Source: Heracleum sosnowskyi (lineage: Eukaryota > Streptophyta > Magnoliopsida > Apiales > Apiaceae). From it: a DNA stretch of 64,000 nt. The notes under the pieces are model-generated. The model saw only the letters and a list, made by a program, of their open reading frames with translations. It had not been told where the DNA came from and ran no database searches. Positions 9,573 through 20,800 of the stretch are shown here, piece by piece (the stretch's first letter is position 1; each line of letters opens with the position of its first letter). The stretch covers positions 123,492,998 through 123,556,997 of the forward strand of contig CM061240.1 of the NCBI GenBank assembly GCA_030848705.1, written 5' to 3'. A program made the position numbers and the translations under genes.

Positions 9573-12500
9573 TTGCCTCCTGAGTTCCATATAATTCAAG
9601 ATTTTCTTACTTCAAGCCCATTGAAGTATGCTTTAACAGAGCCTGCAAGTGTTTCTTTTAAGTCTGTAATGCAGGTTTGGAACACAGTTGTTTTTGGTCA
9701 AAGTTCTACAGGAACCATTCTGATGCAGTTCGAATCAAATGGGGTCACTCATCATGTCACCCCTGCTGTTATAGAAGAGGCACTGCATTTGCCTATTCTG
9801 GGTGAAAAAGTCCCTAGGGTGATTTCAGACTCTGCTCTATTTGAGTTTGTCAAGAACCTGGGCTACAATGGAGAAGTAAAGAGATATGGCAATCTCTTTA
9901 GGACAAAGCTTAAGAAGGAATGGAATTTCTTCTTTGATACAATCAGCCGCTGTTTCCTGAACAAGACATCAAATTTTGATGCTCTTCCATCAGGATCTCT
10001 TAAAATTGGGTACTCTCTTATCCATTCTACAGTGTTTGATTATGGGTCTTTTATCTTAAAAGCTTTAAGTGATAGGAAATCAGATAAGTTGGGTTCTGTC
10101 TGTTTTCTTAGATTTTTACAGTTGATATTTAATCACTTATGTCCTAATGTTGTTTTTGAGGATGATGTAGTTCTACCAATCTGTAGGATTACTGAGAATA
10201 ATATTAAGTCCTTAGTCAACAGTGATAAGGCAAATGGTTTCATAGGAAATGCTTTTATTCCTGATGAGGTTAGGTTTTTCTTACATCAGAAAATGCCTAC
10301 TCGTTATGGACTACTTTCTAATGCTATGGTACAAGGACCAACCCACCTTGTTCCTGACACAAGCATGCAACCTAAACAGTCTAAACAGTTAACAACCACC
10401 TCTACTGTCTCTCAAAAGACTTTAGTTGTAAAATCAAAGAAATCAGCTAGAACTGATGTGTCTGGAAGACAATCAGGTTCAAAGGATTTTTCCTCTACAC
10501 CACTCACTAAAAAGAAGATACAAGGGGGTGTACAAGGGGTCCTGGTGAAGAAAGCTGATAAGGTTGTTAAGAATGTTCCTGTGAAAAGGAAGTTAAGGTT
10601 GATTGATGAAAGTGATTCAGAGGATGACTTACCTATATCCTCTGTGATGAATGTGAACAAGGAAGTTGCTGATACTGCTACTAAAGCTGTGGTACCTTTA
10701 TCAAAACCACAAAAGACAAGGAAATTATCAAAGAGCAGGTATCATATTCCTTTGACAGTGCAAATGAAGGATACTGATATTCAGACATCAAATCCTGATG
10801 TTAGTATTCCTGATGCAGCAACAAAAGTTGTCTCTATATCAGACTCTCCAGCCTCTCCATCTCAGATTCGAGGACATTCTTGGGAGAAGGTATCTACAAC
10901 TGCTTCCTTGGTTGGTCTTACACCTACATCAAAGAAAAAGAGGAATGCAGAAGAGTTAGTCTATCAGAGACAGAAGAAGCTGAAAGGATCAAGCCCACAA
11001 GAACCTGAATTTCAGAGTAATTCAGCAGCTACTGTTGATCCTGCCACACAAGAACCACTCAATCAAAGTTTGGGTGAAGGCTTAGCTAGTGGAATGGTCA
11101 CACAAGAACCATTTTCTCAAAGGGAGAATGAAGACATCAACATTCCAGCTACACAAGAACCATCTTCTCAAAGTGAAGATGCAGGCAAAGCTACAGCTTC
11201 TGTTGAAAGATTGGTCGAGAACATTGTCAATGAGGGAAGCACACAAGAACCTTTAGCTCAAAGTGTTGAAGCAGCTTCTGAACCTCAAGCTACACAAGAA
11301 CCATTGGTAGAAAATACTGATGCAAGCATATCAAATCCTGACGATGTTCATCCTGACGCTAGTGGTGCTCCTGATAATGAACCTATTTTGATACAGCCAC
11401 TTCGTTCAAGACCAATAGATCATCCTATCTCAGAATCTCAGGATAAACTGAAAGGTATTGCAATTCCTAATCCTGACATATCTCATGGTTCTGATGATGA
11501 TCATTCTGATGATGATAGTGATGATGATAATGAGAATAGAAAAGAGAAGGAACAGCTTGCTACAGCACTCAAGATTAGTCTTGGAACTAATTTTGGTTCA
11601 TCAAGTACGTATATGGCTGGCAAAGCTTCCACTGGGAAAGATCAGAGACAAGATTTTTCTACTCCTTTCTTTGATCCTGCAGAGGCATTTAGACAGAATG
11701 AATGGAACAATTCATGGCACAATTCTGATGAATCTATCAGTTTTTCTTCTGCTATTGAACATGCCTATAATGCAGTGAAATCTATAGAGAATCAAGACTT
11801 GAAGAATCATCTGAAGGCTACAACTCTGTTATCCAAAAGCCTGAAAAGTGAGATTGATTCTATCAAGGGTTCAACTGAAAAAGTGAGGACTGATATCTTT
11901 AATAATTTTACAAAGGTGCCTACTACTTTCCAACTGAGGGTAGTGGAATCCCAAGTGAAATCTGTTGTTTCAGAACAAACCTCAATCAATCAAAGAATTG
12001 ATTCTCTGGATACTAAGGTAACTGAAATTCAAGCCTCTCTTTCCTTAATTTTGCAATTATTGTCAAATCCTGATGTCAAAAAGGGGGAGAAGGTTATTCA
12101 GTCAAAATGTACACCTGATCTAGTATTAAGAAATAATGATGATGATACTGGAGATGATGGTGGTGACAAAGCGATACAAGGAGAAACCTCTGATGCTGTT
12201 GTTATGAAGACAATCCAAACTTCTCAAAGTCAAACAACGCAGTCAACTCATGTTTCTGATTCTGGAGTTAAGACAGTAAGAACATTGGTGCAATCTCAGA
12301 TCCTGACGGAAGATCAAATCCTGACACCTGGTCATGGACACATTCTTGCTACAATTCCTGAAGGTGATGAAGATGTGATTATTGATAATCCTGAAGATGC
12401 ATCAAATTTATTCCAGAAGTTTTCTACAAAAGACGGTAGAATTGTTACTCTTTATCACACTGATAAAAGAGTTCAACAATTATATGCAAGAAAAGCACTC

Positions 12501-13940
12501 TCTACAGCAAGTGAAGAATATCCAGATCTCTCACATGAAGAATTCTTGAGACTACAAAGAGAGACAATGGAAAGCTATACTGCTCTTGCTAGAGGTAGAG
12601 GAAGCAGAGGTAGAAGAGGTGCTAGAAGAAGTAAAAGAGGTTCTTCAACTCAAATATTACCTAGACAGACAAGGTCTAGAGGGTTAAGAATTGAAGAAAT
12701 TCCTGAACCTATTCAAACTCTAGTAGTTCCTGACAGATCTACTTTTGGTGATGATGGAATTGTTGAAGAAGAACCTGAATTGAGAAGAAAATCAAGAAAA
12801 TCAACTCTCAGCAATACAAATCAAATTGAAGATTCTAATCCTGACAATATTCAAGATCCTGACGAATCTGAAATTCTGCAAGAGGTTGATTTGATAATCT
12901 TATCTATTGTTGTTGATTGTCACAACAAAGAAGTAGATGAAGAAGAAGAAGCCAGAAGAAGAGATATTACAAGAAGAACAAATAAAGATTTCAATCTCTA
13001 TCTACAAAGGCTTAAACTTTCAAATGGAAGAAAATGGAGGAACTCAAGCAGACAAGAATTTTCACTAGAAAGAAGCTATGCTTTTGAAAAGGAAAAGGAC
13101 AAGAAGTGGAAACATATTAGCACATTAAGTTGTGATACACCTATCAATTTTCAGTCTGGTGGAATTATTACAAGCGCTTCAAGTGTTGTTGATTTGTCTG
13201 ATATGGCTAGATCAAAAGCACTCTGGTTAAAGATGTTTTCAAATCTGAAGCAATTGTCAAGTAATTCAAGAGGAGGTATTGGACACAGAGATGGTGAATA
13301 TCTGAATATGTCATATGTTGATCCTTACTCCTTGACAGAAATTGGAGGTACTTTAACTTCTGAAAACCTGAACAATTTATTATCTGTTGATATAGTTATA
13401 GATTGTCATGATGGTTTTGAAAAGAAAGAAAAGCTTCTGTACTTCATGAAAGATGGTAGTGTGAAGATTCTATCTATTCAAGATCTGCTGATGAAAACTA
13501 CACAGGAACTGAAATATGTTCACTATCTGTTAAGATGGAAGAACCAAGTGTACAAAGTATGGGCTGACATGATTTTGTCAACTATAAGAAGAAGACTGGA
13601 TGGAAACAGTAATTTCGATGGTAATTATACTCCCATGTACTTAAATCAAAGAGGTCAGGATGTGGAAATGCAAAGGGGTACTGCTGTTAAAGAAGTAAAT
13701 TTTGGCATGACTCATCTTTCTCTCAATCCTGATGGGAAGGAAATTGCTTATCTTTTGCTTGAAGAGCACAGTCTACAGAGAAACTCCATACAGAATCTCA
13801 GAGCAGCTATCTACCAGATTAATGAGGAAGATGAAGAACTCAGAAATCTTAAGGAAAGACTGATTCAAATTCTTGAAGAAAAAGAAGAAAGTTTATTATC
13901 CAACTTCTTGAAGATGAATCTGTTCTATCACAAAGCTTAA
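9573..13940 (+). CDS. A ORF3, 1455-codon extra protein of unknown function
   Basis: Open from 9573 (TTG); the first in-frame ATG is 9669, giving 1423 residues. Upstream splicing could add other codons. The N-terminal 260 or so residues form the part shared with ORF3 of B and C (EWNFFFDTISRCF near 115, SNFDALPSGSL, a C-terminal FLQLIFNHL). A long disordered region follows with five TQEP repeats (11047-11310) and acidic Asp/Ser stretches. A coiled coil lies near 752-840, an Arg/Gly-rich basic patch (ARGRGSRGRRGARR) near 1008-1025, and a C-terminal coiled coil near 1400-1450. I see no signal peptide or convincing membrane span, so the 'env-like' label often given to SIRE ORFs is not supported. 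The ATCCTGAY motif occurs many times, mostly read as NPD but as ILT near 12300-12335. Confidence 0.85.
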   Translation: MPPEFHIIQDFLTSSPLKYALTEPASVSFKSVMQVWNTVVFGQSSTGTILMQFESNGVTHHVTPAVIEEALHLPILGEKVPRVISDSALFEFVKNLGYNGEVKRYGNLFRTKLKKEWNFFFDTISRCFLNKTSNFDALPSGSLKIGYSLIHSTVFDYGSFILKALSDRKSDKLGSVCFLRFLQLIFNHLCPNVVFEDDVVLPICRITENNIKSLVNSDKANGFIGNAFIPDEVRFFLHQKMPTRYGLLSNAMVQGPTHLVPDTSMQPKQSKQLTTTSTVSQKTLVVKSKKSARTDVSGRQSGSKDFSSTPLTKKKIQGGVQGVLVKKADKVVKNVPVKRKLRLIDESDSEDDLPISSVMNVNKEVADTATKAVVPLSKPQKTRKLSKSRYHIPLTVQMKDTDIQTSNPDVSIPDAATKVVSISDSPASPSQIRGHSWEKVSTTASLVGLTPTSKKKRNAEELVYQRQKKLKGSSPQEPEFQSNSAATVDPATQEPLNQSLGEGLASGMVTQEPFSQRENEDINIPATQEPSSQSEDAGKATASVERLVENIVNEGSTQEPLAQSVEAASEPQATQEPLVENTDASISNPDDVHPDASGAPDNEPILIQPLRSRPIDHPISESQDKLKGIAIPNPDISHGSDDDHSDDDSDDDNENRKEKEQLATALKISLGTNFGSSSTYMAGKASTGKDQRQDFSTPFFDPAEAFRQNEWNNSWHNSDESISFSSAIEHAYNAVKSIENQDLKNHLKATTLLSKSLKSEIDSIKGSTEKVRTDIFNNFTKVPTTFQLRVVESQVKSVVSEQTSINQRIDSLDTKVTEIQASLSLILQLLSNPDVKKGEKVIQSKCTPDLVLRNNDDDTGDDGGDKAIQGETSDAVVMKTIQTSQSQTTQSTHVSDSGVKTVRTLVQSQILTEDQILTPGHGHILATIPEGDEDVIIDNPEDASNLFQKFSTKDGRIVTLYHTDKRVQQLYARKALSTASEEYPDLSHEEFLRLQRETMESYTALARGRGSRGRRGARRSKRGSSTQILPRQTRSRGLRIEEIPEPIQTLVVPDRSTFGDDGIVEEEPELRRKSRKSTLSNTNQIEDSNPDNIQDPDESEILQEVDLIILSIVVDCHNKEVDEEEEARRRDITRRTNKDFNLYLQRLKLSNGRKWRNSSRQEFSLERSYAFEKEKDKKWKHISTLSCDTPINFQSGGIITSASSVVDLSDMARSKALWLKMFSNLKQLSSNSRGGIGHRDGEYLNMSYVDPYSLTEIGGTLTSENLNNLLSVDIVIDCHDGFEKKEKLLYFMKDGSVKILSIQDLLMKTTQELKYVHYLLRWKNQVYKVWADMILSTIRRRLDGNSNFDGNYTPMYLNQRGQDVEMQRGTAVKEVNFGMTHLSLNPDGKEIAYLLLEEHSLQRNSIQNLRAAIYQINEEDEELRNLKERLIQILEEKEESLLSNFLKMNLFYHKA

Positions 13941-14036
13941 ACAGATAAGTTGTTTCTGAAGATACTTGTACATTTTGATACATGTTTTTGACATCATTGA
14001 AATTTTGGAATCTATACTTTATTTCACAAAGTATGA

Positions 14037-14049
14037 GATTGGGGGAGAT
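14037..14049 (+). other. A polypurine tract
   Basis: GATTGGGGGAGAT abuts the 3' LTR. B and D have the same core. Confidence 0.9.
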
Positions 14050-14652
14050 TGTTAGATCAGAATTCAATGATCGTCAGAAGCTAGACTCAACTGATCAGGA
14101 TTGCTGACGTCATCAGTATTGCATGGTCATCAGTATTTGATCAAGCGTCAGTATCTTATTGATCATCAGGATTCCTACTCAGACTATGATCAGGTTTGAT
14201 CATCAGGACTTGAAGCTGATCAGGATTCCTACTTCGAGTTATATTTGGAGTCTAGATAAACATGGAAGTTTGTTCCTGGTTTGTAGAATGCAGCTATCGA
14301 TTAAAGATATGTTTCTATCTTTATTATGATTAGGACTTATCTTGTTATTGATAGAGAAGCTGTGTGCACTATATAAACACAGTTTTGGTTTCGATTTATG
14401 TACTGATCAAAAAGAGAGAACATAATCGGAGAGAAGCTCTTAAGAACAGAATTTCTTGAGAGAGTTTTTGTAAGCTAGCAGCTCTTAAGAACATCAGAAT
14501 TTCTTAAGAGAGTTTGTAACAGTTTTATATCAAAGTTAATAAAGCTGTTATTGTTATTGTTATTGATCTTTCATATTTGTGTTATATAAAGTCGAGAATC
14601 TTATACAATTGTATTCAACCCCCCTTCTACAATTGTTATTTACTGGGCAACA
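14050..14652 (+). repeat. A 3' LTR (603 bp)
   Basis: Same length as the 5' LTR and nearly identical. It is followed by the GTCAA duplication at 14653-14657 and then by G sequence. Confidence 0.95.
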
Positions 14653-15400
14653 GTCAACTTGGTGCACCCCATGGGAATACACTAGACCTTATAACTCCCT
14701 TTTTCCTAAGATCTTGCAATTGAATTGCTAACTCTTTCATTTCTACTTATGCCATTGTATAAGGAGCCGTCGAAACTGGTTTTGTCCCGGGTGCTAAGTC
14801 TTCAACAAATCTATTTCCCTGGCGGGAGGTAAACCTAAAAGATTGTCAAGTAATACAATTCAAAATTCGTTAGCTACTTGAATCTTCTCTATCCAAGGTG
14901 TTTCTTTCCTAACATTTACCTCGTATGACGATAAGCTTTACAACCTTGACACAATAATCTTTTACCTTTGATAGGTAGATACCTCTTCGTCTGCCTCCGG
15001 CCTCGGATAACAACTTTTACATTATCTAGGGCTCGAAATTTCCATTTTCTTCATATTCCGTTAACCAATCCATTCTTAGAGTTTACAGCAGATTTCTATT
15101 ATATCAATCTCACAGTGAGGACAAGCTAGATTAATCGATATATGCTCCTGAGTAGCTATTCATGTAGTCAAAACTTTACTTAACCGTTGCGTTTCACAGT
15201 CCGACTTACGAGCAAATTCTCTGAAAATAAAATACTTTGTGGCTTCGAATCCGTTAACACTTTGGCACTTATGTAGCTAATATGAAACGTATCCGCAACC
15301 ACATCCTTGTTCTTTATTGTATCGCTCATGGTTATATTGAGGACTCTTGTCCTTGGTTACTTAGTATGTGGTGGTCATGTCACCCTTAACATATTGATTA
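14653..15400 (-). pseudogene. G protease and RT start, decayed
   Basis: G sequence resumes after A. Minus-strand translation near 14750-14830 gives short RT-leader-like pieces (PPGR and related). The 15180-15270 stretch lies where the protease should be. No frame stays open. Assignment rests on order within the element and short pieces. Confidence 0.5.
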
Positions 15401-16250
15401 CTGGACTTAACGATTGCAACCTCTTAAGAAACGTCACACCTCTCCACACTTGTAACGTACCATATTGATCTTATTACAAACTCCCAGTTGCTTCTTTCCA
15501 CAAGTTCTACATTCTGGTATCGGAGGTTTTGGAGGTCTTGGTTAATCCATATTTTATGGACGGTTCCCTTGCTTATCATTTCCAGTTTCTGGTCTTCCAA
15601 ATCCAACATTCCTATTTGACTGAAACTCATGCCTTATATTGAAATGGTTCTAAAAGTTCCCTATTTGTTGGTTTCCTTCCGGTGTCTCTGGCTTCCCTTT
15701 TTCTAGCTTCTTCTGTTTGTGATCACTCACTTTACTCCTAATCCACGACCTCATTTCCCCTGTTGGAGTCTCTTAACTCTCTTCTCATCAATATTCACGT
15801 ATTCGGACACAAACCTGGCCAGATCTATAAATTTTGGTTCAAACCATGTTACGCTCAAGTTATCATGCTTCGGTTCTAAAATTTATGTCCAACATTTGGT
15901 CTCAAGACGTTCAAAACCTTGTAATGTTTTGACTACTATATCCAAAGTGAAATATAGGATAAACATGTGCTTATATATACTTTTCTGACCAGTAGAATAA
16001 CAGTCTTTCATCAACAATAATCAACTCCTTTTTAGTATATCCAATATCACTTTACTTCATACTTCAACATGATTAGTATTCGTATATCCTTATTACCTTC
16101 TCCTTGTCCATACCAAACTCTCGGTAATAATAAACCTTGACATCGTATTGTAAGTCTAATGAGCAATTTAACTCGACATCCAATCCCTCTTTTTAAAGCA
16201 ATTTCCCATTTTTGATCAAAACAGTTTCCCGTCAATATAAGTACAGCTTG
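15401..16250 (-). pseudogene. G gag remnant with CCHC traces
   Basis: Minus-strand translation near 15760-15850 reads FIDLARFVSEYVNIDEKRVK, which is like the end of the chromovirus gag domain, and then hits a stop. Near 15440-15520 cysteine-rich pieces (TCGKKQLGVC, then RYKCGEV) look like a broken zinc-knuckle region. Several frameshifts and stops break it up. No functional Gag can come from this copy. Confidence 0.65.
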
Positions 16251-17817
16251 ACACTCAGAATACCGTCATTCGCCTTTGCAAATTTCAAATCGCTGATACC
16301 TCTAAGAGTTTCCGATAGAATGAATCAATAGATAGGAAGGTGTCAATAGATATGGATATATGACAAGTATGTTTAGTAAGAATTTCTGGTAAAAAGAATC
16401 AAACTAAGAGATCAAAATGATCATCGAACTTTATCAGGTTGCATTTGTCAATTTAAACAACAAGGTACAGAAGGTGGCCAACCTTTAGTACTTCCATGAC
16501 AAACACACCACTGGTGGCGTCCCACCGGACTTCTATCACACAGATAGAAAGTACCTGAATCCCCTATATATATAGGGTTGTTCATCTCAGTTACAACAAG
16601 GAGGATCAAAAATTTAAGAGGAACATATGAAAGGTTTAAGAGTTTCAAAAGTTTCTATTATATATATATATATAAAATATTGGATCAATTAGCCTCTGAA
16701 CAATAGAGGTATTTCGTAAAGAATAAAATAATAGAAATGAAAATTTGAATCTTTTAAAAAGGTAAATTGAATAAAATCAATGGCTAGTTATGAACCGACT
16801 TATCCTTACATCGAACGTATGGAGATAATCACGCCTTGCCTCATGTAGATGGTCCTTAGGGGAGTTAATTTCTAGTTTGAGGTTATAGGTATGTCCCGAT
16901 AATAAATCAACTGTATGAAATCTTGAATAAAGAAAGAATCTACACTTAGGCCACTACTCTGGGCAAATGTCTCTATCGTGGGGGAAAATCGTTATTATAT
17001 CGTAAAGAATCTATCTAAGTGTTTCTAGACGTTATCTTGGGGATTCTACTCTCGCTCAACTCTAACCACACTTGATACGACACCTGGCGTGGTGTTTCCT
17101 ATAGCTTCCGCGGTGCAGATGAAATTCTGTAAAGTACATAAGGATCTACAAGTGATGTCTTCCGAACTAGTAGTCTGGTTCTCCGATTGATTCCTCCAGC
17201 TTCGAATTAGTTTCCTCATCCGTAATCCCGATCTTCAGATGGTTCCAGCGTATACTCGCTCGATATGTCGGAATACTATTTAACATGAAAGTGCGTAACT
17301 TAAGCTAATATTTCTGTAGAAAATTCGGCATGACCTATTCGTAAAATGGACTATGCCCTGTTTAAAAAATATCTCAAATACTAACTCAATCATCCACACA
17401 TAATCCATAATCCATTCAATATTCCATCCATCTCCAATCCCTTTCACTTTATACAAAAAAATATAAATCTGCCTTGACTTGCAGCTATACTATCAGAAAA
17501 GAAATTTACCCAAAGGGTAATGGAAATCTCCACTTGGCCGGATGTATACACTGATACTGACGGATATGGCTTAGGAAAAGGAATCTCAGATGAAGGGTAA
17601 TCTCTCAAAATAGCCTTTATTTGTAAAAACACAGTAATAAGCCAAGAAAATACTTAAACGGTAAGGGTTATCTTAATTCTACTAATACTCATCCAAAAAG
17701 TAACCTGCATCTAAAAATCCTATCTTACGTAATAAGCTTAAGTCCTACTTCTCACCTTATATTCCCTTATTATTGTTACACCTAATCCTGGCTTGTTTCA
17801 GTGACCAAAAACTGACC
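16251..17817 (-). other. G leader / gag 5' region, no gene recognised
   Basis: This 1.6-kb stretch between the gag remnant and the PBS holds only short ORFs (such as 16448-16648 and 17444-17632) without recognised motifs. It probably combines the untranslated leader with the eroded start of gag. A short AT dinucleotide run lies near 16660-16675. Confidence 0.5.
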
Positions 17818-17830
17818 GCTCTGATACCAA
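17818..17830 (-). other. G primer binding site (tRNA-iMet type)
   Basis: The minus strand reads TTGGTATCAGAGC, two bases after the 5' LTR end (...GGCGTCACA). This fixes the inner edge of the LTR at 17833. Confidence 0.88.
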
Positions 17831-17832
17831 CC

Positions 17833-20800
17833 TGTGACGCCCTCCCAATCTGGGGTCATGATTGGGGAGTCACTACAACCTCTATACTTATGAACCTGTG
17901 AATAATAATATAAACATGTAGACGCGACCCCATCTTTACCCTGGATCTTTAACAGGTAATGGTATGAAACAAGCATCAACTATCTACTTCATTTTATTAC
18001 ATAATAAAAGTCTCAAAAGTTATTACAACCGTGTCTTAAAAGTTCTACATTCCCTTATACCAAACACCTTCTACAAGTCTTCATCACCTGCCTGAGCTGG
18101 CATCCCAAGAATAACCCTATAGGAAGACTTCCTAGCTGACTCAAAAGTGCGTACCATCTTCTCTTTTAACTGTGGGTTAGAATAGGGAAAAAGAATGAGC
18201 CAAATGCTCAGCAAGTAATAATATAACCAAATAGTTAACCACTGTGAAACAATTTCCAATATCAATCTGTATGTCATGGGTATAGCAGAATCCATATCAA
18301 GGGATTATCAGAACAATGACATAAATATGCAATTTCAAAGGGTAAACCAATTTCCTTATATAGATATATGATTTCAAGAAAAGCAATAAGTAATTTGGAG
18401 ATTTTTCACAACGCACCGGACAATACGGGTGATCAGCCACGTAAAGTCCCCATACCGGACACACAGTCCCTCTGGTCCTTGTATTGGGTCCCAACAGGCA
18501 CACATTGGCCTTTAGACTAGTCCATCCCTAGTCCATTTATTATAATTAAAAAGTGCTGGGCCGGCGTCACTCGGCCTCTTACGCCTCCAATCTTAGGAAT
18601 CCGTGGAAACCATAAATCAGAATTTAAATGAATCCAAACTTTGAAACTTCCTTTCTTTTAAAATCTTTCTTATGAAAGAAATCCTTTGTAAATCATTGGA
18701 TGTGTGTTTGTATAGTACCCAAGTGAAGGTTCATATATTCTCAATTTCAAGTAAGTATGTGATTCATAGGTACAAGTTCAAATCTAATGCAATAGCATCT
18801 CAGGTTAAAATGTAAGTATAATCAAAGGATAATGATAAGGTCTGAAGAAAAGTTTGAGCAAGATATGGTTCACAAGACATTGTATTGTGTCTATAATGTT
18901 TGTATATAAAAGAGTCTTTTGGGAATTGGATAAGTTCAATCTGATCAATCTGGATTTCTATCAATAGGAAATCAAGAAGTAAATGTCATAGGTATGTTTT
19001 GGATATGTACTAAAATGTGAGTTCTGGTATATTCACCCTTGGGTGTAAAGGTTCAAAGAAAGAACTAAACATAGTATGGTGTATGAACCCACAAGGTATA
19101 TGAACAGAAATAAGGATTTCCAAATGAACATGATATGTTTTCGGGATTAAAAGGGCATATAAACAAGATAGAAATTCATATATGTCAAAAATGAAAGAAT
19201 GGCATTTAGAAGCGAAAGCAAGTCAGAATTACTTGCCTTAAGTAGCTAAAAAGAGTAATCAGATTCACTGGTTCTCCACCTTAGTCTTGCCTTTATTTCT
19301 AGGCTCTACTTCTTTGGATTCTTAAGTAGCTTTTAGAACAACCGTACTCACTGAATTTCTGCCTTCGCCTTTCCTTTATCTCTATGTTCCACGTCTCGTG
19401 ACTCTACAAAAGAGTATATACTATCTTAGAATGATCCTCTCAAAATTCTAATCCTTATTCTAAACTACCCAACGTTCTCTAAACGCGTAAACACATAATA
19501 TTTATATCACTTATAACTCTTAACCATATATTAAGCACAAAACTCACATAAGCGCACATTGCCATTCAAGTTCACATAACATACTCCTTTAATACATATA
19601 TATATATATATAATCTAACTTTCAGATCATACCACCCTTGGTATTCTTTTAAATCAACTTGATCAATGCTAACCATATCCTTAACACCTTTACAAACAAT
19701 GTTTTCATCTCAAAAGCTGAAAAATCTGCTGCGCAAGCCTTACCAAAACATTTATCATAAATCCAAAAATAATCAAACAAATACCATATTTGACAGGCTA
19801 CTTCCTGGTTACTAATCCAACTTAGCATAAAACTTTCAAATTCAGAACAGTTCATTTAGACTAAAAACGAACAGGTTTAAAGTGTATACTGAAGCACAGA
19901 AAATCCTGCTACGCAACCTTTAGTAAAACATGCATAACTCTTTACTCGTTAAATTAAATGACACAAGGTTTTCGCGTGGACAAACTAGACTCCGAGTAGA
20001 ACATTTACATCCTATACCCACTGTCCAAAACAGGGAACAAGCAGTCACGAATTACCAGAGCAGAACAGGGCAGTTTTCTGGCAATTCAACATAAATCATT
20101 CTCCAACATAAACTTTTAAACACCACAAATTCTTATTACATAACACTTGATACAACTAATCAGCAATTATTTATACTCAAAACCACATGCAAGTCTCAAT
20201 ACTAACTTCCAATTATCCTACAACCTTAATGCACATAATCACATATATTCATGTCAAGTTTATCTCAACAATCAAACCCAGACTCTAAAATTCTTGGATA
20301 AATCCGAAAATCACTCAAAGCTCGGCATGCAACTTAGATTAATTACTTACTAGCATTTAAACATATAAACATGAATCAAATCAAGTCATTTTCCGATTCA
20401 AAACTCAAAACCCGAATCTAAAATTTAAGAAAATTTGAAGTTAAAATAAAACCAATGACATGCAACACGAATTAACTACTTATAATTACTCTACAACACT
20501 ATAAATACCTCAAAATACATAGACCATGGCCACCGGTTCACCGGAGTTCATCACCGGTGGTCGACGAATTGCATGCAGCCCCAAAAACAAAGGGGTTTTG
20601 TATGAATTCGTCCCCAATTGATCCTTAACCACAATTAAACTCTTAATCATCAAGAACACTTGATTTTAAATCAAAAATCCGAGACCCCAATTTACAAAAC
20701 CCATTTTCTAATCTTCACCAAACTCAACACTATTGGTATTAAAGTGTAGAGCTCGGCAAGAGCTTCGATTTGACTATCTAATCAACGAATTTGGTTAACA

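Larger units (their letters stand above)
3149..14652 (+). mobile_element. Element A: intact SIRE/Maximus-type Ty1/copia retrotransposon, 11.5 kb
   Basis: A complete element: 603-bp LTRs at both ends with about one mismatch, a 5-bp target duplication, tRNA-iMet PBS, gag, pol, a very long ORF3 and a PPT. It is inserted in the RT region of the chromovirus G. All three ORFs are open; gag and pol are in the same frame but separated by a TAG. The presence of an extra ORF after pol and the PPT/PBS types place it in the SIRE/Maximus group. With the near-identical LTRs it is the best candidate in the window for a recently active copy. Confidence 0.95.

Noticed and set aside
9573..13940. Calling ORF3 an envelope gene
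   Set aside because: No signal peptide, transmembrane segment or cleavage site could be seen; only its position after pol resembles that of SIRE1's env-like ORF.
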